Below are positions 21,381-32,509 of a DNA stretch of 64,000 nucleotides, in pieces. Position 1 is the first letter of the stretch, and the number at the start of each line of letters is the position of its first letter. Below the pieces are notes generated by a model. That model saw nothing but the letters and a program-made list of their open reading frames with translations. It was not told the DNA's origin and ran no database searches. The position numbers and the translations under genes were made by a program. The DNA comes from Datisca glomerata (Eukaryota; Streptophyta; Magnoliopsida; Cucurbitales; Datiscaceae): the NCBI GenBank assembly GCA_003255025.1, contig QANY01005401.1:434001-498000 (forward strand), read 5' to 3'.

Positions 21381-22380
21381 CACTAAAAGGAAAGAAGTAT
21401 GGAGAGAAGAAAGTCTAAAAAATAAAATAGTTTGAAAAGAAATAACTCTGAAAAGAAAGAATTTTTAAAAGAAAAGTAGTCTGAAAGGAAATAATTCTGA
21501 AAAAGAAAAAAATTCTGAAAAGAAAGAACTCTAAAAAGAAAGAATTTCCAAAAGGAAATAAGTCTGGAAAGAAATAATGAAGTCTGAAAAGGAAAGAATT
21601 TTGAAAAGGAATTTTGAAAAGAAAGAAGTTTGAAAAGAAAGAACTCTGAAAAGAAAGAATTCTAAAAAGGAAAGAAGCATGAAAAGGAAGGAACTTCTGA
21701 AAAGAAAGAACTCTAGAAAGAAAGAAGGAAGTTTGAAAATGAAGAAGTTTGAAACGAAAGAAGTTTGAAAAGAAAGAACTCTGAAAAGAAAAAATTCCAA
21801 AAAGGAAAGAAGTCTGAAAATGAAGGAAGTTATGAAAAGAAAGAACTCTGAAAAGAAAGAATTCTGAAAAGGAAAGAAATCTGGAAAGAAAAAATGAAGT
21901 CTGAAAATGAAAAAAGTTTGAAATTTTTTTTTGAAAAGAAAGAACTCTGAAAAGAAAGAATTCTAAAAAGGAAAGAAGTCTGAAAAGGAAGGAACTTCTG
22001 AAAAGAAAGAACTCTGGAAAGAAAGAAGGAAGTCTGAAAATGAAAGAAGTTTGAAAAGAAAGAAGTTTGAAAAGAAAGAACTCTGAAAAGAAAGAATTCT
22101 GAAAATGAAATAAGTCTGAAAATGAAGGAAGTTATGAAAAGAAAGAACTTTGAAAAGAAAGAATTTTGAAAATGAAAGAAGTCTAGAAAGAAAGAATGAA
22201 GTCTAAAAATGAAAGAAGTTTGAAAATGAAGAAGTTTGAAAACAAAGAACTTTGAAAAGGAAGAAGTTAAAAATGAAGAAATTTGAAAAGAAAGAAGTTC
22301 GAAAAGAAAGAAGTTTGAAAAGAAGGAAGAAAGAAGTTTGAAAATAAAAGTTGCAAGGAAAGAAAGCTCCAAGGCAGCAG
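21381..22380 (+). repeat. 1-kb purine-only-like tandem repeat
   Basis: About 1 kb is built from gaaaagaaagaactctgaaa-type units interspersed with gaagtctgaaaatgaag. The plus strand is almost entirely A and G with periodic t or ct. Longer blocks recur about every 180-200 bp (for example aggaaggaacttctgaaaag near 21,687 and 21,980). The minus strand gives long Phe/Ser/Leu frames of up to 180 codons, which are not credible proteins. Confidence 0.85.
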
Positions 22381-22549
22381 AATCTTGGAGGACGAAGAAA
22401 GGACTATCTAAACACTTGCAAAGAGAAAGAATGAAACAATGGAAGATGATAAGTTGTTAAAACAATTTCATTTTCATTGATAATAAAGCAGAAATTACAA
22501 AGAAAAGGGAAGCAAAAATTACAACTACAAAAGTAAAGGAAACAGTCTA

Positions 22550-22880
22550 AGTGGAACCAACCACTGAATCCTTCTCCGAGGTATTCTTTTCAGCAGTAGC
22601 AACAATATCTTCTGTTGAAGCATTCATCGAATCCTCAACTTTTGGAACGAGAGCCTGCTTAGGAGGATGACTTGGGGCATCTCTATAGCCAGCGCTATAA
22701 ACGAGTATCTCTCATTCCTCAAACAGACTCTGATACTCCACTTCAAAAGTCTGCTCCGGCATAACAACTTCATCCTTGGCTTTCTCAGCTTCAAATTTTG
22801 CCTTCACCGCTTCAGTTAGGGACTTCTTTGCAGCTTCAAGGGCCTCAACCAGCCTTTGCTCTTCAGCCGTAGTAAAAAGA
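22550..22880 (-). pseudogene. Antisense coiled-coil reading frame in LTR element copy 2
   Basis: On the strand opposite to gag, between the purine repeat and the 3' LTR, a frame reads AEEQRLVEALEAAKKSLTEA and KFEAEKAKDEVV, a Glu/Lys/Ala-rich heptad-like coiled coil. It then reaches QTFEVEYQSLFEE, a stop at about 22,712, and continues in the same frame with GYRDAPSHPPKQALVPKVED to a stop near 22,547. Base composition is more balanced than in the flanking repeats, which suggests past coding use. Some plant Ty3/gypsy lineages (Tat/Ogre group) carry an antisense ORF in this position, and that is the best analogy. The function of such ORFs is not known to me. The upstream end dissolves into A/G-rich repeat. 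Confidence 0.5.
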
Positions 22881-23935
22881 GAGAGGAAGAAATACGAAAA
22901 GTGGAGAAAGGAAAAGTGAAAATGATGAATGAATAAGTGAAAAGTGAAAGAGAAAGTAAAGAAAAGGAAAGTGGACAAAGAAAGGGAAAGTGGTAAGCAA
23001 AGTAAGATGAAGGAATATAAGAAATTTGGAAAGTTTTGAAGAAAAGAAAATTACAAAAACATACAAAAGACTACGATAACAACAACTCCAACATAAAAGA
23101 TGACAACAGCATCCTCAACGGAGATATTAACAACGTCCTGTCAAATAGCAGTTTGAAAAGCTATGTCCTGTCTTCCGAAATAATACTTGTAAACGAAAAT
23201 GCTCAAATCAAGTCATTTCAATACCAAGCTGAAGTCGTTCACAAAGCGAGAAACATTCATAATGATATAAAGAAATCTGAATGAGAAGCAGACTTACAGA
23301 CGCGATCATAGTTCTTTATTTGAATCTAAGTCTTTGAAAACGGGAAGTTCGTAAGTCCCTCTCAAAGTAAAAATGGGGTCATGGTTCTTTATTTGAACCT
23401 GAGTCCTCCTCTCTAAAGAAAGCAAACCGTTCATAAGTCATCAACTCATAATGAAAACGGGACCATGGTGATTCATTTGAACCTAAGTTCTAAAAAATGG
23501 AAGAAACTCTATCAATGAGCATGTAACGAAGGAAACAGGAGAAACTTTGCCAATAAATACAGAACATCAAACTCAAACTCTTTGATGCAATTATGAAATG
23601 GTACACTCGCTCCCTATTCATTTCAACAAATTATTATGTTATTGTTCTTGTACAATATTCTTGTCACGGATCTTAACGTACGAGAGGAGGAAAAGAAAAA
23701 TGAAGAAAATGGGAAGGACTCTATCAATGAGTCCGTAGTAAGAAAATAGGAAAAACTCTATCAACGAGCCCGTAGTGAAAGGAATAGAAAGTTATAAGAG
23801 AAAATGAAGAAGAAGTAATCATCATCATCATCGGCAAAACATTTATAAACGGGAACAGAAGAACGTAACGTCATTCAGAAAAGATAAACATTACACCTCA
23901 AAAAATAAAATTTCTTTGAGTGTAATGAGGGCCAA

Positions 23936-24469
23936 TGAACAGATAAAATTTCACATGACAAGTGGTGAGATCTAGACCGAAAACTCCATCGATGTGAAGA
24001 TAGAGCAAAGACTGTAAGATCAATAAGGCGGTATGAAGAAGAGACTAATAAGGCGAAAATACATGGCTTGCCAACGTGACAATTCAAAAAGAAGTTAATC
24101 AGACGGTAAAGATCTACTTAGCTGTTATTGATGATAAACTAGATCTCAGAGAAATATTATGTTGATCCTATTTTCAGATAGAATTAGATAAGCTGTATCA
24201 TATTAAATAAAGACAAAATGTAACTCCAATGGACACTCAACAACCATCAACATATACACAAGAAACAAGCACAATGTCTAGCTTACATTAACCTTATAAA
24301 TCTTTTTCCATAATGAAATATCAGCATAGTCTTCCCATGTTCTTCCCTTTAAGGATTTTTTATGTAATTCATCTTGATTATTACCCTTTACTATTTACTT
24401 TTTATTTTTTCATTATTATGTAAAAAATTCACGATCAATTTTCTAAAACCATGAATTTTTTCTTTATCA
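23936..24469 (+). repeat. 3' LTR of LARD-like copy 2
   Basis: The repeat begins TGAACAGATAAAATTTCAC and ends TTTATCA. It is collinear with 18,575-19,191 minus the AC run and some small deletions (for example near 24,196). The U5 inverted repeat (attcacgatc / accatgaat) is partly eroded. Confidence 0.82.
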
Positions 24470-26090
24470 TACTAGTTTTAAGTATTTCAGATATATATAT
24501 ATAGCTTTTTTTGAGAACATATTTCTCTAATAGATTTTTTTAAAATCATGTGTCAGAAGTTTTAGAAGGTCATGTATTTTTCTCATATATGCTATACAAC
24601 ATTAAAATCCCTGTATTTTTTTAGTTATCTTGACATTCTAATTGTTTAAATCTCATAATTCCTTCATTGATTTTCCATATTAGGGAGTCTATACCTGATT
24701 AACACATATATCAAACGAAAATGATCAAATCACAGTTATATCTTGTACAGAAGCTTGAGCGTGTTGACCTCCATAAGGCCATAATTTTAGAGTTTACTCT
24801 CTCCTATAATTAAATAATATCGTTTTAAGTCAGACCATAAAATGATTATACACCAAAATTTGAAATGCAAAGCTTACTCCCACAAAAAAGAACATAATTG
24901 ATATCCGGTCTCTTTTGTTAGAAAAAAAACAACTAATATACTAATGTATTGTTTTTGTTTTTATTTTCCTTGTTTCAGTTAAAAAAATGTTTAAAAACAA
25001 GTTTACTAAAACATTTTCTTGAATTTAAAAATACACAATTTCTTTTAAAACTATTCTAAGTTTTTACGAGAATTTAAATTAAAATACTTCTTCAATGCTA
25101 CTAATAAAAAATGGTAGATAGTTAAAATACTTTAGAAAACAATGTTATTTGCATTGTTTACACTGTTATTTGCATTGTTTACACTTTTCTTTGACAACTC
25201 ATCTCAATTTAATTAAAGTAATTTATGTATTTTTGAACCAAACTAATTGACTCATTAAATAAACTATTTTCGTAACTAATATCAAAATTTATCATTTGAT
25301 TCATTCCTATAACTGGAATTGTGATGGGAAGACCCTAAAAAAAGAAAAATAAAATAAAATTAAGACCTATTGACTTTTTTAAACAAAATATAATATTTTT
25401 CACAAAAATTAAAATAAAGTTACCGCGCGTTGTACCATGCGTTAGTAAAAATTTAATGTTAAACTTCGGTCTATCATTATAAAATTAACTTATTAACATT
25501 TAATAGATGGTAGTCTAACAAAATATTTTAATTAGACTACTAACTAGCAGTCTACTCATTCAACAAAAAAAATAGATGAAAAGAATAATTTAATAATATA
25601 TTTTGTAAAAAAATATTAAAAGCCCAAGTCTTAATTTAAGTTTTTCTTTTCTCTATGCTATCTTTTTAAATTTCTCTAGTTGTAAATAAAAGATGATGAA
25701 ATATCATGAATAGATGCTTTAAGTAGGATTTCAATGTGACGCTCTACATTCTTTCTATGACAAAACGATTGTTTTTTTTCCTGTTGGGAACATGAAATTT
25801 ATAGACATATAGATATTTCAATTGTACAAAATCTCGCCATGACATATTATAAAATCTATCGTCATGGGTAGGATTAAGAATGAACTAAAACTTAAATCTT
25901 TAGTTAATAATAGGGATAAAGGATTGCGGGTTTCACGGTGTAAGGACGAATAACAAAAGCTGATTCCAACACGTGGACATCTAACAACCCTTGGATTGTC
26001 ATGCAGACGACTGGGATTTAACACTCCCAGTTTGATGAGATTAGACTGAAAGACAACTGTAAGAGAAGTGCCCAGTACTAGTCATAGATC
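24470..26090. other. AT-rich intergenic DNA upstream of the SRS gene
   Basis: No domain, LTR pair or terminal inverted repeat was recognised. The stretch separates the LTR element from the only host gene. Its last few hundred bases presumably include the promoter, but no single TATA box stands out. Confidence 0.5.
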
Positions 26091-26593
26091 TTCTTGTCTC
26101 TCTCACTCCTTCCACCCCCACACACTCTCTCTCTAACCCACAAAAGGCACAGAAAAAAGAAAACCCAGTTTTCATTTTAGTAAGATAGAGAGAGAAAGAG
26201 AGTACTTTTTAGCTTCTAGAGAGAGAGAGTTGGGGTTTGGTTGTCTTAATTAATTGAGGTTTTGTGTACAGAGAGGTGCAGTTACCATGGCGGCGTTGCA
26301 GGGCTCTTATTCTGTGCCATAATTGCATCGAACCACGAAAACCCCCTTATTATTCAATCTCTAAACCCCCAAAAAAATCAAACAAAAACTAAACCCATCT
26401 TCCTTTTCTCCTCCTTTTTTGCAATTTTACCTTAAAATTGCAAAAAACACACACCCAGAAGCTCACATAATTAAAAAAAAACCACAAAAAAGACTGGAAA
26501 GAAAGTTCTAGAAGAACTTGGGATAGGGGAAATTCTTGATATGGATAGTCAGTCTAAAGTGGTGTTAGTTTCAGAAATTAGGTCGTCAAAGAA
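26091..26593 (+). promoter_or_regulatory. Probable 5' leader of the SRS gene with CT/GA tracts
   Basis: CT-rich runs (26,095-26,133) and GA-rich runs (gagagagaaagagagt, 26,187-26,202, and gagagagagagtt, 26,218-26,230) precede the start codon. CT-rich initiator regions and GAGA-type tracts are common around plant transcription starts. The long leader contains two upstream ORFs, listed separately. The transcription start cannot be placed exactly from sequence alone. Confidence 0.5.
26287..26322 (+). promoter_or_regulatory. Upstream ORF 1 in the SRS leader (11 codons)
   Basis: ATG at 26,287 in the strong context ACCATGG opens 11 codons that end with TAA at 26,320-26,322, about 270 bp before the main start. 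If it is in the transcript, scanning ribosomes should often start here and need to reinitiate. Confidence 0.5.
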
Positions 26594-26615
26594 ATGGCTG
26601 GTTTCTTCTATCTAA
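26541..26615 (+). promoter_or_regulatory. Upstream ORF 2, overlapping the SRS start codon
   Basis: ATG at 26,541 (context gatATGG, +4 G) opens 24 codons ending with TAA at 26,613-26,615. It is out of frame with the main ATG at 26,594 and overlaps it by 22 nt. Ribosomes that translate it would pass the main start, so it should lower SRS protein output. Confidence 0.5.
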
Positions 26616-28024
26616 GTGGAAGAGACGACAATACCAATAATAAACAAGAAGAAGGTCAAGTAGAAAGGGAAGAACACAACCTGTTTTTGTACAGATCATC
26701 GAACGACGAGTCGTCGATCTACAACAAAGGCTTCGAAATATGGCCCCATCATCACCATCATCAACAAAACTTGAGCAATTACTTGTCATTTGGAGTGGGA
26801 CCTACACAAAGAAGCTTCATCAACGTCTCAGATGAGTCAACATCAAGATCAGGCGGCGGTGGGTTCACGGTGACCACTAGATCATCACATTTAGGTAGCA
26901 GTAGTGGAGGAGGAATGAATTGTCAAGACTGTGGTAATCAATCAAAGAAAGACTGTGCTTATTTGAGATGTAGAACTTGCTGTAAAAGCCGAGGGTTTCA
27001 GTGCCCTACTCACGTTAAAAGCACTTGGGTCCCCGCCGCCAAACGCCGTGAGCGGCAGCAACAGCTCGCCACGTTGGAACAACAAGAACGACATCGTCTC
27101 GAAATTCCGAAACGACAGCGAGATAATACTCAATCTCTTGCTTGTCCTGGCTTACCCACCTTCACATCAGGTGTAGTTTATATTATAATTAAATTTAAAA
27201 AAATTATTATTTGGTTATAAAATAATTTCCTGTACTGGTTTCAATGTATTAAGTGTAAGATCTTGAGGGATTTTCAAGTAAATCTCGGTTTCCTTCGATG
27301 TTTTAAGATTCAATAATATATTTAAATTATGGTATGATGTTTTAGGATTCAATAATCTGTTTAAACGTGTTTAATAAATACGTTCAAAAATTTAATAAAT
27401 ATATTAAAATTGTTCAACTAATATATTGTAACATTCAACAAAACCCCAGAATCATGTAAAAAAGGGACCAATAACTTCTGGACATGCTTTTTTTTCTTTT
27501 CAATTCTTCTACTGTTGGTCAGTAAACCTGACGAAAAAAAGTTCCTTGAAACTAGCTTCAGTGTTTTTTTATTACTTTTAATTCATAGTACTGATTAAGG
27601 GTTTTTTGAATGGAGTTTGTGTAAATTAGGGTTAGAGCTGACGACGGAGTTTCCAGCGGAGGTGAGTTCTCCGGCGGTGTTTCGTTGCGTGAAAGTGAGT
27701 TCAATGGACGATGCGGATGAGCAATTGGCTTACCAGACTGCTGTGAACATTGGAGGGCACGTTTTTAAAGGAATTCTTTACGATCAAGGCCCTGACAGTC
27801 ATTACGCTGCCATTACAGGAGGAGAAAGCTCCTCCGGCCACGGCGGAGATCAACAACAACTTAATCTAATTACAGGTCCAAACACCAGTAGTACAATAGC
27901 TACAGCAAATACTAGCCTTCCTTCTTCTTCTTCAGCTACACTGCTTCATGACCCTTCTCTTTATCCAGCTCCTCTCAGTGCCTTCATAGCTGGTACGCAA
28001 TTCTTCCCTCCCCCCAGATCCTAA
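26594..28024 (+). CDS. SRS: SHI/STY-family (SRS) zinc-finger transcription factor, two exons
   Basis: Exon 1 is 26,594-27,170 and exon 2 is 27,630-28,024. The 459-bp intron (27,171-27,629) starts GTGTAG after TCAG and ends AAATTAG. The splice keeps the frame and rebuilds a Gly codon, giving 323 residues. The N-terminus [11 protein letters not shown] is typical of SRS5/SRS7-like members. Residues 110-140 form the RING-like zinc finger [12 protein letters not shown], then C126, C129, C130, C137 and H140, followed by a basic nuclear-localisation stretch (KRRERQQQL, from 150). Exon 2 carries the plant-specific IGGH motif ([15 protein letters not shown], from 233), which mediates dimerisation, and ends with an [13 protein letters not shown] tail. 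Family members are nuclear activators of YUCCA auxin-biosynthesis genes and shape gynoecium, stamen, leaf and lateral-root development. No stop or frameshift was seen, so it looks functional. The length fits the family. It has a poly-His run near residue 54. Assignment to SRS5 or SRS7 rather than another SRS member is inference. Confidence 0.95.
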
Positions 28025-28877
28025 CACACATTTGGTTTCTCTCTCTATCTGTCTCTGATCTCTCTCTCTCTAGGTTGATTTTTCTTTTCCTTTTTTAAAA
28101 AACATGTGTAAGAAATTACAGCATTGAGATGATGATGTTGTTATTGTTATTATTTTTCAAATTGAATTATGTGACACGAAATCGAGGATGTGAGGAAGAC
28201 ATGGGGATGTTTTTTATTTTGTTCAATTTTCGATTCAGAATTTCTCACAGATTTTTATGTTCGATCTTTTCAATGTCATGCATTAACACTATTTTTAATA
28301 TATTATTTAGTAGCTTATGTGGCATTGAACGATAAAAATGTTACGAATTAGTAACATATAATACTAAATGGAAAATTATCAATTATCTTAAAAGTTTAAA
28401 TTGTATTTGTATACATGAATTCATTCTTTCCAATCTCTCTAATATTGTGGACATTTTTTTTAAATTTTAATCGAGAGAAAAAAATTGTTGATACAAGAAT
28501 TTGAACCCAAAACCTCATGATCAATTACCATTTTAAATTCTTAATTATTCTAAGAGTTTAAACGGTTAAGTTCATGTTATTTATATATTTAAATTAATTG
28601 ATAATATGAGTTTTATTCCTAATTTTCTTAAACTCTTTAAATTCTTAATTTGTGTGTGGATTATTGCATTTGTTTTGGTTTGGGGTTGTTTCTATTGATC
28701 ACTCTTTTTGGTTGTTGCTGAACTCGAAGCTACTTTTTCCAGTTTATCCGTTTACTTGCCTGTTGCAAATGGGGACTAACTTAGTTTCGTCTTTGGTTTG
28801 TCAAAATATTTAGATTCCTTCTTTATCTATATTTAATTGTTTCTTGATGGTTGAAAAACAATGACTTGATGGGGGAG
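28025..28877. other. 3' flank of the SRS gene and intergenic DNA
   Basis: A CT-rich stretch (28,038-28,073) follows the stop codon and is probably 3' UTR. The rest is AT-rich with no recognised gene. Small frames such as 28,129-28,335 have no family resemblance. Confidence 0.5.
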
Positions 28878-29218
28878 TGTTAAAGTCTTAGACTTTAACT
28901 CAACTCAAAAATTAACTTGAGAGTTTATGGTTATTTTAAATTTATATTTTTAGTCTAATATTTCTACTTAGACGATGTGTGATTATTTTCTCAATACCAA
29001 TTACCCGTCACATACATGCCAGTCTTTTGCATGATCATTGTCACGTGAAAATACTATGAGCTCACTAGTGCTTGATTTTCGTCTAAAGTGACTCTAATAA
29101 CATGTTAAAGTCTTAGAGTCTAACTTAACTCAAAATTTAACTTCAGAGTTGAGAGTTGCTCTAAACTTATATTTTTAACTCAATATCTATTTAATCGATG
29201 TATGACTATTTCCTCAAT
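28878..29218 (-). mobile_element. Decayed TRIM retrotransposon, 341 bp
   Basis: LTRs at 28,878-28,995 and 29,103-29,218 (118 and 116 bp; both start tgttaaagtcttaga) enclose 107 bp. The element is flanked by GGGAG at 28,873-28,877 and 29,219-29,223. On the minus strand the sequence after the right-hand LTR is tgttattagag, a decayed TGGTATCAGAG tRNA-Met primer-binding site. The LTRs differ at many sites, so this is an old insertion. It lies about 850 bp downstream of the SRS stop codon. Confidence 0.8.
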
Positions 29219-31925
29219 GGGAGGAGTCCTTCTGAAAACCCCCGTCAAACCCCACACCAAATTCATATAACACCCTATTTATGTATTAGTTTTTAACAAT
29301 ATAAGAAATGCTACTTAGCACCATAAGTATGGTTATAAGTTGATATCATATGTGACATCTAACTTAAATATCTGTGTCATTATTACAGTATAGTTTTCAT
29401 GATTTGTTTGCTAAGGTCGATTTAGCGCAAATGTTATATACTATACATGACTTGTTTAATTTGGTATATATGTATACAAGATTTTAGTACATATCTATAA
29501 ATAATACAGAGTATGTACTGTCCCATGATCTATATAACACTAGAATGATTTTTGTAGCATCACAGTGTGCTTAATACTAATATAACATACATGCGGTGGT
29601 AAGAGACAACTCATACCACTTGTATCATGATTAAGATATGATCCACATGCACGGCGGTGTTACACATAATATTTACTTCGTTTACGTATTTCTTTTATTA
29701 ATGCATGTACGTGTATAATACATTTGTGAAGACTGAACCTTTTTTGTCCCTTCTCTTTTTATTCATTGACGTGAACTTAGATGGCACGTATATTTACAAA
29801 CATAAGAGCATTAATAACAACTACTTATTAAAAAAAATCGTATATAATTAGCAAATTAAATGGACAAGCAAAGGATTGTGACCCCTATGCTTAGGGGTGG
29901 TGAAAAGTGGTGATGGTTTAGCTGATAATGTTTAATGCTATATAGCTGCTGAAAAGTATGTGCATGTGATTTATGTCATATGAAGACTCTCTTATAACTT
30001 TGATGACATAACGATTGATGAGGCCTAGTACTACGTATATTTATTTATTTGATTTGATATGATATGGGATGTACACTTGAACCTTTCTATAGCTATAGAT
30101 TGTTAGCTGGAATCAAATCACCTCATGTTGGGAGATAATTCTTCGTGGATTTAAGCCGATTAATAGAAAAATAATGATTTAGAAAATCCATCCATGGAAA
30201 TTAAAAAAAGGATAACATTTTGAATATGCTACTTTTGAGGAAGAAAAAAAATAGTGAAAGACAAAAATATAATCACCCTCAATTCTTAAAAAAATTGACG
30301 CAAAAACGAAGTCCTACATCCAACACAAATTAAGTACAGTGTCTAGAAAGTTATGATACATACAATATACATAAAATATACTATAAGCATATTCAATTTA
30401 TATTATATATTGCATATAATTGACAATTGGAAGCGAATTTCCGCGTGTGACCGAAACGTTTTTTTACCGTGATTTTTTTTTAGATGCTTGTTGTGGTTAT
30501 TCTTGATGTTTTTAATAATTGTAATCATTTTATGGTAGTTTTTAAACATTACTTATTTATGATCAAACTACTAAAAACATTATTAGTTTTTTAAAATTCG
30601 ATATGGGCCATTTTTTCTTAATGAAACTCAATTTCTGACACATTACATGTGCCATAACAATTTTCTCACAAAACTGGAATTAATCAGAGTTTTTGGTTTT
30701 CCATAATCTCCAATGTGTGTAATGTCAACATATCCTTTCGTTTTATTTTCTGCTTTAGTTGTTTTCTTTAATGTTACAATTAAGTGTATAGTTTGATGGA
30801 AAGGTTATTCTTGTTGTCAGAGAGGACAGTCTATCTATCCTTGGATGTACTGAAATAAGTTACTTCATCTTCTTCCGACAAATGAGATCCAACTATAGCT
30901 GAAAACACACTGCATTATCCTGTGCATGGCCATCAGCTTGTCCCTCTTGATGGTATATATCCATGTACACATAGGGATCTGAATTTTTTATTGTCAGACT
31001 TCCAACGATAGAGATAAAGTCAGATCTATTCCGTTTGATCAGATTTAAATGATCAAATCCGTTAATGAAAAATAAAATAAAAAATAAAAAATTAGTATTT
31101 TAACGCAAAAACAGTTAGTTTATATCTGATCCGCCTAGATCTACTTGAACAGTCATATCTGACCCATATGCACTTTTTAATTGCCGTTGCTAAGCTAAAT
31201 CAGGGCATGTAATTATCGCATCTTCGTCACGATTTCATAAACTGAATGTAATGAAAGTTATATGACGAGTGTTGCGGTTATAGTTTCTTTTTGAAAATTT
31301 TAGTAATTTTTTTTCAATTCAGATGGCCAAAACAGTGGTCTCCAGGCTATTAAGTTATTATAATGGCAACACGAGGGAAGTGAATCACCTTAGAAACTAA
31401 TTCAAATTTGAAATTGAACGGAATAGATCTTTAAAAACTAATTAAAATGTGGTCTTGTAAGTAGTTCATCTTGTTGAATATATGTTGTTCATATGAAGTT
31501 ATTCCATGAAATTTGAGCAATTAAGCTCTTGGAATGTGATTACTTCTTTTTTCTTTGAATAATTAACACTGATAATCATAATTAAATTTGTTTAATCTAA
31601 TATATATATATATTTTTTTTTTCTTGGTAGTTATTGCACGGTCCATATGGGATTTTGTCTGCAAGCAAATAACAAAAGAATATTACACGAAATAGTAGAA
31701 AAAAAAAGTAACTATAATGTTCTCTTTTGTGTCCCTAACAGAATGAGTACAATTTAAAGTAGGAACTTGAGTCAAAGAATGAGGGGTCGAGAATTATTTG
31801 ATACCTCTATTCAACTCTGTCCTGTCATTTTCTACTTGAAATTTGACTCCCATCACTCAAATTAAATGCAATCTAAATCTTTGAAAATTACTTAACCGTT
31901 ATATATGAATATATGAGAATTAACA
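29219..31925. other. AT-rich intergenic DNA
   Basis: No protein domain, LTR pair or RNA gene was recognised. The stretch is rich in A/T runs and short near-palindromes. Confidence 0.5.
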
Positions 31926-32050
31926 ATTTCTGATGATTTTATTCATGGACAATCTCTTATTTTTATATATAATATAAGATAAATATATAAAAATTAAACT
32001 TATAATATATATTTAGGTTTTTTACTTTTAATGTAAATGAGAGAGTTAGA

Positions 32051-32140
32051 GGACAAGAAAAATGATTTTTCCCAACGGTTTTCTTAGTCAATGGCAGCGG
32101 TTTTAACCGCTGCTAAAAACTTTCTCCGCGAATATCTCTA
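32051..32140 (+). repeat. CACTA-end-like fragment
   Basis: The sequence acaagaaaaatgatttttcc followed by c is identical to the CACTA terminus at 3,584-3,604. It is followed by an inverted repeat, gcagcggtt / aaccgctgc, at the same place as the hairpin there. The first bases (CACT) are altered to gagg. It is an isolated end with no partner found. Confidence 0.6.
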
Positions 32141-32509
32141 AAACGAAGCAGATTTATTTAGATCTTGTAGAGAATAATGCGTCATTAATAATGAATTTTA
32201 TTTCACCAGGTAGTATAATGTTGACTCTTCTGGAGCCCTCAATTAATTTCGTAGTGTCAGATATTTTATTTACTATTGTTTCTTCTAATATCAAATGAGA
32301 GAAAGAGATGTATTAAGGCGTATAGTAGGTACGCGACTAGTGACCTTTCATGCGACACCTATAACAAACTTCTTCATAATTTTTGGAAGGCTTATTCAGT
32401 GAACCTTTCCTTTTTCATGTTTTTCATCCATGTGATGGTATGGTGTGGTTTTCTTATTCTGATAACCATATGATTTAATATTATATTTATGACCACCACA
32501 ATGTTGATT

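Larger units (their letters stand above)
18575..24469 (+). mobile_element. Ty3/gypsy-derived LARD-like element, copy 2
   Basis: LTRs at 18,575-19,191 and 23,936-24,469 enclose 4.7 kb. After the 5' LTR comes atttggtactcttgttgaga, the equivalent of copy 1's candidate primer-binding site. Before the 3' LTR is gtgtaatgagggccaa, the equivalent of its polypurine tract. The internal region has a Ty3/gypsy gag remnant (19,411-19,915), A/G-rich tandem repeats and an antisense coiled-coil frame (22,550-22,880). No protease, reverse transcriptase or integrase remains. Several internal blocks are shared with copy 1, so the two belong to one family. No target duplication was found (atgcc left, tacta right). 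Confidence 0.8.

Noticed and set aside
21830..22372. Open frame of 180 codons on the minus strand, Phe/Ser/Leu-rich, suggesting a membrane protein
   Set aside because: It is the complement of a GAAAAGAAAG tandem repeat; the hydrophobic composition follows from the repeat alone.
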